A stretch of 17,439 nucleotides of DNA, from assembly GCA_012522645.1 (NCBI GenBank), contig JAAYKC010000099.1:1-17439 (forward strand). The letters are read 5' to 3'. Both the position numbers and the translations under genes were made by a program. Shown one piece after another: positions 12,614-17,439 of the stretch. Source of the stretch: Thermoplasmatales archaeon (lineage in GTDB: Archaea > Thermoplasmatota > Thermoplasmata > Methanomassiliicoccales > Methanomethylophilaceae). The notes under the pieces were generated by a model. The model made no database searches, was not told the DNA's origin, and worked only from the letters and a program-made list of their open reading frames with translations. Every line of letters begins with the position of its first letter. Within the stretch, counting starts at the first letter, position 1.

Positions 12614-13665
12614 CTCAGATGGAAAAGAGAAAGGCAGACCACATAGAGATATGCCTCAACAGGGAGATTCTCCCGGGATACAGATATTGGGATGACGTCT
12701 CCCTTATCCACGACGCTCTGCCCGAGATCGATCTGGATGAGATAGATACATCCGCCAGGGTTCTGGGCAGGAAGCTCAGTATGCCGTTCATAGTGACCGC
12801 CATAACAGGCGGGTTCGAAGGGGCGGAGATCATCAATGCGAACATAGCAGAGGCCTGCGCTGAGATGGGCGTCGGAATGGGCGTAGGCAGCGAGAGGGCC
12901 GCCATAGAGAGGATAGATACCGCGTCCTATGAGATAATCAAAGATTACGATGTTCCCTTGGTGATAGGGAACGTAGGCGCACCTCAGCTGATCCCGCAGA
13001 AAGGGAAGAGAGCCTACACAGCGGCAGATGTGGCAATTGCCAGGGACCTCATAGATGCAGATTATGTCGCAATACACCTTAATTTCCTGCAGGAGGTTGT
13101 GCAGCCCGAGGGGGACACAAACGCCAAGGGATGCTATGATGCCATAAGGAGCATAGCCAGGGAATTGCCGATCATCGTCAAGGAGACCGGCGCCGGAATA
13201 TCCGCGAAGACAGCCGCCAAGCTCTCCGCCATAGGCGTGGCCGCCATAGATGTGGCGGGAATGGGGGGCACCAGCTTCTCCGCTGTGGAGATGCACAGGG
13301 CCAAGGACAGAGAGGACACCATACGCGCTGAGATGGGCATGACGTACTTCGATTGGGGCATACCCGCTCCCGTCTCCCTCCTGGAGGCCTCTGCAGGCAT
13401 ACCGCTGATATCCTCCGGAGGAGTGGTGTCCGGACTGGATGTCGCCAGGTCCATAGCGATGGGCGCATGCTGTGCCGGTGCGGCGGGACTTTTCCTAAAA
13501 GCGGCCACTGAATCCTCGGAAGCGGTGGTCAGCATTCTTGAACTGATAAGGGAGGAGCTTAAAACTGCGATGCTGTTGACAGGCTCCCCGAATATAGAAG
13601 CGCTCTCCGATGCAGACTACATTGTGACGGGAGAGACGCGTAAATGGATGGAAGGCCTGAAATGA
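12610..13665 (+). CDS. fni: Type 2 isopentenyl-diphosphate Delta-isomerase (FMN)
   Basis: Fni interconverts IPP and DMAPP using reduced FMN, NADPH and Mg2+. The 351-residue protein is a TIM barrel of the FMN-dependent family. Visible blocks are RKADHIEI (7-14, substrate-binding), SMPFIVTAITGG (57-68), GVGSERAA (91-98), NVGAPQL (121-127), HLNFLQEVVQPEGD (156-169, containing the Gln and Glu of the active site), IVKETGAGIS (189-198), DVAGMGGTSF (214-223) and ISSGGVVSGLDVARSIAMGA (267-286) for FMN phosphate. The start ATG at 12610 overlaps the IPK stop; an ATG at 12619 is a shorter alternative. Its stop overlaps the start of the prenyl transferase gene, so all three are coupled. Confidence 0.95.
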   Translation: MTQMEKRKADHIEICLNREILPGYRYWDDVSLIHDALPEIDLDEIDTSARVLGRKLSMPFIVTAITGGFEGAEIINANIAEACAEMGVGMGVGSERAAIERIDTASYEIIKDYDVPLVIGNVGAPQLIPQKGKRAYTAADVAIARDLIDADYVAIHLNFLQEVVQPEGDTNAKGCYDAIRSIARELPIIVKETGAGISAKTAAKLSAIGVAAIDVAGMGGTSFSAVEMHRAKDREDTIRAEMGMTYFDWGIPAPVSLLEASAGIPLISSGGVVSGLDVARSIAMGACCAGAAGLFLKAATESSEAVVSILELIREELKTAMLLTGSPNIEALSDADYIVTGETRKWMEGLK

Positions 13666-14651
13666 CCGACGTCGAGAAAATATTGAAGCGAATGTCCAGC
13701 GAGCTCAGCGAGCCGATCGAATCGTATATCGAAGATGAACTGCCAGATAATCTCATCGAGGCGGCAAGACAGTACCCTTATGCAGGCGGCAAGAGGATGA
13801 GACCTGCCATGGTCATAGCCGCATGCAGGGCGGTCGGAGGGGACGGGGAGAAGGCCGTACCGCTTGCAGTCGCCATAGAGTACATACATAATTTCACACT
13901 GATCCATGATGACCTCATGGACGGCGATGAGAGACGCCGCGGCATGGTGACGTCTCACATCAAATACGGTATGCCCACGGCAGTATTGGCGGGGGATGCA
14001 TTGTTCGCCAAGGCCTTCCAGATAATCGCCGGTCTGGATACGGACGGTGAGACGATCAGGGATGTGCTGAGCGTGGTTTCCCAGTCCGTCTGGGACCTGG
14101 CCAGAGGCCAGCAGATGGATATAAACAACGAGAATGGGGGCGAGGTCACTATGGAAGAGTACATAGAGACCATCAGGCTGAAGACCAGCGTCCTCTTCGC
14201 TGCCGGCGCCGCAGGAGGCGCAATGGTCGGAGGCGCAAGCAAGGAGGTCGTGGACGCCATACACGGTTACGCCATGAACCTGGGCGTCGCATTCCAGATG
14301 TACGATGACATCCTGGGCATAGTCGGGGACCCGGCGGTCACCGGCAAATCATCCGGCAATGACATACGCAAAGGGAAGAGGACTGTCATCGTATGCCATG
14401 CTCTGAAGAACATAGCCGACAGGGCGGACCTTCTGATCTTCCAGGACATCCTGGGAAAGGCAGATGCCACCGATGCGGAGATAGATGAGGTCAGGAGCAT
14501 ACTCAGAAGAGCCTGCAGCCTTGACTATGCCGTAGTGACCGCAGAGGAATATATCCGAAGGGCCGTCGAATGCCTGGAGATACTGGAGCCTTCAGAGGAT
14601 AAGGACTTCATGATCGCTCTGGCCGAGTACACGATGACCAGGAACCTCTAG
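13662..14651 (+). CDS. idsA: Short-chain polyprenyl diphosphate synthase (geranylgeranyl/farnesyl)
   Basis: This trans-prenyltransferase condenses DMAPP with IPP units to FPP/GGPP, the precursor of archaeal ether lipids. From ATG 13662 it has 329 residues. GGKRMRP (42-48) binds diphosphate, the first aspartate-rich motif is DDLMD (83-87), and the second is DDILGIVGD (215-223), followed by GNDIRKGKRT. Phe78 lies five residues before the first motif; an aromatic residue here limits chain length to about C15-C20 in archaeal GGPP synthases. The ATG at 13662 is chosen because it overlaps the fni stop as ATGA with GGAAGG upstream; an in-frame ATG at 13644 would add six residues. It ends in TAG, overlapping the TAG of radB in CTAG. 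Confidence 0.93.
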   Translation: MTDVEKILKRMSSELSEPIESYIEDELPDNLIEAARQYPYAGGKRMRPAMVIAACRAVGGDGEKAVPLAVAIEYIHNFTLIHDDLMDGDERRRGMVTSHIKYGMPTAVLAGDALFAKAFQIIAGLDTDGETIRDVLSVVSQSVWDLARGQQMDINNENGGEVTMEEYIETIRLKTSVLFAAGAAGGAMVGGASKEVVDAIHGYAMNLGVAFQMYDDILGIVGDPAVTGKSSGNDIRKGKRTVIVCHALKNIADRADLLIFQDILGKADATDAEIDEVRSILRRACSLDYAVVTAEEYIRRAVECLEILEPSEDKDFMIALAEYTMTRNL

Positions 14652-15307
14652 TCAGAGATACCGTTCTCCGTTATGGAGTACTGGGCCTTCCGGCCCTCCG
14701 GTATGCTGCGGTGCTTCACCATGACAGCGACCCTGCGGCCGTTCCCTTTCTTCTCCAGGCGTATTATCGTCTTGGCATTGTGATGCATCGCATGCCCGCC
14801 GAGGAACTCTATGGTGCCGGCGCCTATGTTCGTGTACACCTGAGAGGTGAGCAATACGGCCACATCGCTCTTCCTGGCTGCATTCAACAGCATCTCCGTC
14901 TGCTTCACGAACTCATTCCTGACAGATGTATCATCTGATTTCAGACGATAGTACATCGTCATGGAATCCACGATTATCATGCCGATCTTATCATTGGCCT
15001 CGGCGAGACGGACCACCCTCGCTATCCTGTCGATCTGCTCCTCGAAGCTGCGGACCTGAAAGACCAGGAGGTCCTTGCGGGAATCCTCTCCGGAGGATAT
15101 CTGCTCTATCCTCTCTGAAGACAGGCCCTCTGTATCCACATAGGCCACCTTCTTGCCCTCTCTTTCGATCAGACTGAAGGCCGCCTGAAGGCATATGTTC
15201 GTCTTGCCTGTCCCGGCTTCGCCGTAGAGCAGGGTGACGCTCCCGCATTCTATGCCTCCTCCCAAAAGGTCATCAAAGGAGTTGGATCCCGTACTGAGTC
15301 TTCGCAC
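14648..15307 (-). CDS. radB: DNA repair and recombination protein RadB
   Basis: RadB is a euryarchaeal RecA-superfamily paralogue of RadA thought to modulate strand exchange or Hjc. At 219 residues it consists of the ATPase core only, without the N-terminal HhH domain of RadA. It shows Walker A GEAGTGKT (29-36), the YVDTEG strand (about 56-61), Walker B IGMIIVDS (about 108-115), the LLTSQVYTN sensor region (about 152-160) and the GGHAMHHNAKTIIRLEK end. The start is a GTG at 15305-15307, followed by RRLSTGSNSFDDLLGGGI as expected. CCTTTATC on this strand (15331-15338) lies about 27 bases upstream and there is no Shine-Dalgarno sequence, so it is probably leaderless. It is convergent with idsA. 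Confidence 0.94.
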   Translation of the reverse strand: MRRLSTGSNSFDDLLGGGIECGSVTLLYGEAGTGKTNICLQAAFSLIEREGKKVAYVDTEGLSSERIEQISSGEDSRKDLLVFQVRSFEEQIDRIARVVRLAEANDKIGMIIVDSMTMYYRLKSDDTSVRNEFVKQTEMLLNAARKSDVAVLLTSQVYTNIGAGTIEFLGGHAMHHNAKTIIRLEKKGNGRRVAVMVKHRSIPEGRKAQYSITENGISD

Positions 15308-15330
15308 AGATGAAAAAGAGTAAAGGGGTT

Positions 15331-15338
15331 GATAAAGG
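15331..15338 (-). promoter_or_regulatory. TATA box of radB (leaderless spacing)
   Basis: On the minus strand CCTTTATC is centred about 27 bases before the GTG start of radB. It lies in the 46-bp gap after the two-TM protein gene on the same strand, so radB is separately transcribed. Confidence 0.5.
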
Positions 15339-15353
15339 TGTTTAACTGAAGAC

Positions 15354-15671
15354 TCAGTTCTTGTCGTCCTTATCGTCCGATGAGGTCTCCTTGACCGACT
15401 TCACTTCATCCAGTCCGTATGCGGTGTCCGTCTGATACTTCTCACCCTTGAACATGTACACAGGGATCGCCAGAACGGCCATCAGTAAGAATATCACCAG
15501 GATGATGAGCACGATCGCCACGACAATGACTATAGCCACTTTGACCAGGGATTCCAGAACATCTGGCGTCATTATCACGTACACTACGAGGGCCACCAAG
15601 ATCGCGGCGCACAGTACCAGCAGTATCCCCGACAGGGTCGTGGATATTCTCTTCTCATTCGTTGCTTCCAT
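15354..15671 (-). CDS. Small membrane protein with two transmembrane helices, unknown function
   Basis: A 105-residue protein that I do not recognise. A short polar N terminus (about 1-12) is followed by one hydrophobic helix (about 13-34, SGILLVLCAAILVALVVYVI) and, after a short loop with PDVLESLVK, a second long one (about 43-72). The C-terminal 30 residues are hydrophilic and charged, ending in DDKDDKN. By charge, both ends are probably cytoplasmic. There is no cleavable signal peptide and no catalytic motif. The gene begins nine bases after the stop of the TIGR00266-type gene, with GAGG at that stop as ribosome binding site, so they are an operon. A membrane partner or anchor for that protein is the simplest guess. 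Confidence 0.7.
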   Translation of the reverse strand: MEATNEKRISTTLSGILLVLCAAILVALVVYVIMTPDVLESLVKVAIVIVVAIVLIILVIFLLMAVLAIPVYMFKGEKYQTDTAYGLDEVKSVKETSSDDKDDKN

Positions 15672-15680
15672 TTTAATCCC

Positions 15681-16358
15681 TCAGCTCTGCGGCATATACT
15701 GAAACAGGGAAGCCGCAAGTTCCGCCAGTGTCATGGATTGTATCACGATCTTCCCGGGCCCGGTCAGAGTCGTGACGAAGAGCCCTTCCCCTCCGAAGAG
15801 GGCATTCTTGAATCCGCCCGTTGCCGCTATGTCGTACTTCACGGTCTCCTCCCACGCTACGGCGTTGGCGGTGGATACCTTATACTGCTCCCCCGGTTTG
15901 AGATCGACGACGTTGAAGTCACCGCAGGCGGACGCCCATGCGACACCTTTGCCGCTGAGCCTCTGAAGGACCAGTCCCTCCCCTCCGAAGAAGATGCTGC
16001 CGAGCTTCTTCTGGAACCCTATGTCGACATCGACTCCGGGATCGGAGGCCAGAAATGCACTTCTCTGCAGAAGATAGGTCCTCGTGCCGTCGAGCTTCAG
16101 ATCGATAATCTTGCCGGGGACGTTGCCTCCGAGACCGACGACCCCTGTGCCCCCTTCACTCCTGAAATTAACCAAGAAGAAGGATGCCCCTGATATCGAT
16201 CTCTTGAGCCCTTTGAACAGACCGCCTTCCATCTTGGCATCCATTCTCATGTTACCGCTCATATACTTGAAGTTCCCGGGCGTGGCTCTTATGGTCTCGT
16301 CAGGATCAAGCTGAATATTGACAAATTGTAGGTTATCTCCGGTGATGGTGTATCTCAT
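15681..16358 (-). CDS. TIGR00266/AIM24-family protein
   Basis: A 225-residue beta-rich protein of the TIGR00266 (AIM24-like) family, common in archaea and bacteria and related to yeast mitochondrial AIM24; the biochemical function is not known. It shows the family's internal pseudo-repeat of glycine-rich turns: ATPGNFKYMSGN (near 24-35), MEGGLFKGLKRSISGASFFL (near 43-62), and later FFGGEGLVLQRLSGKG and FGGEGLFVTTLTGPGKIV, the repeated GGEGL-x-TGPG type motif. No signal peptide or membrane helix is seen. The ATG at 16358 is the start because GGGAGG ends six bases upstream; the in-frame GTG at 16364 is too close to it. It is divergent from bud32 and leads an operon with the small two-TM protein. 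Confidence 0.88.
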   Translation of the reverse strand: MRYTITGDNLQFVNIQLDPDETIRATPGNFKYMSGNMRMDAKMEGGLFKGLKRSISGASFFLVNFRSEGGTGVVGLGGNVPGKIIDLKLDGTRTYLLQRSAFLASDPGVDVDIGFQKKLGSIFFGGEGLVLQRLSGKGVAWASACGDFNVVDLKPGEQYKVSTANAVAWEETVKYDIAATGGFKNALFGGEGLFVTTLTGPGKIVIQSMTLAELAASLFQYMPQS

Positions 16359-16391
16359 CTTCACCCTCCCTGTTTAAAACATTTTTGTTAT

Positions 16392-16403
16392 AGGATAAAA
16401 ATA
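16392..16403. promoter_or_regulatory. Shared TATA region between the AIM24-like gene and bud32
   Basis: AGGATAAAAATA in the 72-bp divergent gap gives a TATA box on both strands. ATAAAAAT is centred about 32 bases before the bud32 ATG (short leader, no Shine-Dalgarno sequence). On the other strand ATTTTTATCC is about 40 bases before the AIM24-like start, leaving a 14-15 base leader that contains GGGAGG. One AT-rich core may thus serve both directions. Confidence 0.45.
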
Positions 16404-16430
16404 TGTGTATGGTGAGGCATCACGGGGCCG

Positions 16431-17045
16431 ATGGATATCGTGATAGGCAAAGGCGCAGAAGCGGTCATCACAGAGGCTGTATTCCATGGCAGAAGGGCCG
16501 CGGTCAAGACGCGGGTGCCCAAAGGATACCGTCACCCCGAGATCGATGACAGGATCAGAACCTCCCGGATCAGGAAGGAGGCGAAAGTCATGAGAGAGGC
16601 CCGGGCTGCCGGTATCAGGACCCCCGTTATATATGATATCGATTTGCGGGAGGGGAGCATCACGATGGAGCTTTTAGAAGGTCCGAAAGCCAAAGACATC
16701 ATAGATTCCTCGGGGGATCCGCTGAAGGTGTGCAGCAGCATCGGTTCTGCCGTGGCCAAGCTTCATGCCGCCGGCATATGCCACGGGGATCTTACCACCT
16801 CGAACATGATCATCTGCCCTGACGGCAGCATAGGGTTCATCGACTTCTCCCTGGGAGATACCGGGGCGGATGTGGAGGCCCTGGGCGTGGATATGCATCT
16901 CCTTGAGAGGGCGTTCTCCTCTGCCCACTCTTCGGTTGAGAATGGATACCGGACCGTTGTGGAATCATACAGGGCGGATATGCCTGATGCACAGGCGATA
17001 TTGGACAGAGTAGAAGTGATAAAAGGGAGAGCCAGATACACATGA
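16431..17045 (+). CDS. bud32: KEOPS complex kinase/ATPase Bud32, stand-alone form
   Basis: Bud32 is the small atypical kinase of KEOPS, which with Kae1 makes the t6A37 modification of ANN-decoding tRNAs. The 204 residues show a minimal kinase lobe: IGKGAEAVI (5-13, glycine-loop equivalent), VKTRVPKGYRHPEID with Lys26, SRIRKEAKVM (helix C with Glu50), the catalytic loop CHGDLTTSNM (117-126), GFIDFSLG (135-142, DFG equivalent) and a basic tail IKGRARYT. In many euryarchaea Bud32 is fused to Kae1; here it is a separate protein starting directly at the glycine loop, with no Kae1 domain. The stop overlaps the ATG of the XTP diphosphatase gene, so the two are co-transcribed from the promoter shared with the AIM24-like gene. 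Confidence 0.94.
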   Translation: MDIVIGKGAEAVITEAVFHGRRAAVKTRVPKGYRHPEIDDRIRTSRIRKEAKVMREARAAGIRTPVIYDIDLREGSITMELLEGPKAKDIIDSSGDPLKVCSSIGSAVAKLHAAGICHGDLTTSNMIICPDGSIGFIDFSLGDTGADVEALGVDMHLLERAFSSAHSSVENGYRTVVESYRADMPDAQAILDRVEVIKGRARYT

Positions 17046-17439
17046 TCCTGAAAATCGTGACGTCCAATCCCGGCAAGGTCAGGGAATTCTCAGAGGCGTT
17101 CTCAGGCATCGGCCTGGGATTCGAGCATGTGCGCATACCGTATCAGGAACCGCAGGTGTCATCCCTGGAAGAGGTCGTGGAGGCAGGGATGAAGGAGCTC
17201 AGGGCTCAGGGCCTCTCAGACTTCCTGATTGATGATTCTGGCATGTTCGTGGACCATCTGAAGGGCTTCCCCGGGGTGTACTCCTCATATGTTCAGAAGA
17301 CTGTCGGCAATGACGGTGTCCTGAAGCTCATGAAGGGAGTCTCCGACAGAAGTGCCAGGTTCGAATGCTGCATAGGATGCTGTGTTGGTGATGAGGTGAT
17401 CACGGTCACAGGTGTGAGCCCTGGATTCATACTGCATGA
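17042..17439 (+). CDS. rdgB: XTP/dITP diphosphatase (HAM1/RdgB family), 3' end outside window
   Basis: This house-cleaning enzyme hydrolyses XTP, ITP and their deoxy forms to monophosphates so that deaminated purines are not built into nucleic acid. The 132 codons in the window show IVTSNPGKVREF (5-16, substrate-binding), the conserved SSLEEVVEAGMKEL helix, the catalytic IDDSGMFVDHLKGFPGVYSS (83-102) with the metal-binding Asp pair, and the segment following it. The rest (normally about 185 residues in all) lies beyond 17439; the reading frame is still open. The start ATG overlaps the bud32 stop as ATGA. Confidence 0.92.
   Translation, partial: MILKIVTSNPGKVREFSEAFSGIGLGFEHVRIPYQEPQVSSLEEVVEAGMKELRAQGLSDFLIDDSGMFVDHLKGFPGVYSSYVQKTVGNDGVLKLMKGVSDRSARFECCIGCCVGDEVITVTGVSPGFILH

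Noticed and set aside
1..17439. CRISPR arrays, transposons, integrase sites, prophage or defence islands
   Set aside because: No direct repeats with spacers, no terminal inverted repeats and no such genes were seen; the initiator tRNA has no partial duplicate of its 3' end in the window that would mark an att site.

Overview
The window reads as a chromosomal stretch of a euryarchaeon, most likely a member of the Thermoplasmata/Methanomassiliicoccales. RadB, the archaeal GTP cyclohydrolase MptA, isopentenyl phosphate kinase, archaeal NAC, stand-alone Bud32, an initiator tRNA with an A1-U72 pair, TATA boxes 25-28 nt before starts, and a 5S rRNA gene unlinked to 16S/23S all point to archaea. HypC implies a [NiFe] hydrogenase elsewhere, and the base composition is moderately GC-rich with many ATA and AGG/AGA codons. 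The order-level assignment is an inference. The window is densely packed housekeeping sequence. I see no transposase, integrase, phage gene, CRISPR array or insertion sequence, and no gap over 300 bp without a gene.

Layout. 1-1561 (+): the C-terminal part of a pyridine-nucleotide-disulfide oxidoreductase, overlapped by a TPD-type (CDIN1/C15orf41-like) nuclease. 1601-1678 (-): initiator tRNA-Met with its own TATA box. 1727-2706 (-): rnhB followed by an SCP2-like protein. 2805-3680 (+): mptA, apparently leaderless. 3677-4195 (-): TPR protein. 4409-7310 (+): gatC-gatA-gatB, each overlapping the next by ATGA. 7311-9104 (-): bacterial-type AspRS. 9160-9645 (-): Lrp/AsnC regulator, divergent from a long AlaX editing protein at 9727-10905 (+). 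10946-11535 (+): NAC and hypC. 11579-11703 (+): 5S rRNA. 11831-14651 (+): isopentenyl phosphate kinase, type 2 IPP isomerase and polyprenyl diphosphate synthase. 14648-15307 (-): radB. 15354-16358 (-): a TIGR00266/AIM24-like protein followed by a two-TM protein. 16431-17439 (+): bud32 and the 5' part of an XTP/dITP diphosphatase gene.

How the genes work together. Three themes stand out. First, translation quality and aminoacyl-tRNA supply: GatCAB beside an AspRS carrying the His31 seen in non-discriminating enzymes forms an indirect Asn-tRNA(Asn) route, joined by AlaX editing, initiator tRNA, 5S rRNA, NAC and Bud32 (t6A). Second, archaeal lipid precursors: IPK, Fni and IdsA form a translationally coupled cassette running from isopentenyl phosphate to a C15/C20 diphosphate. 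Third, cofactor and nucleic-acid maintenance: MptA (methanopterin), RNase HII, RadB, the TPD nuclease and the XTP diphosphatase.

I did not find a clearly new multi-gene system. The observations most worth following are the three CDS-CDS convergent junctions with no spacer at all (two share a CTAG stop palindrome, one is a perfect 12-bp palindrome), the GatCAB/bacterial-type AspRS locus, an N-terminally short GatA that keeps catalytic spacing, the archaeal TPD nuclease coupled to a flavoprotein, and repeated leaderless promoter architecture.
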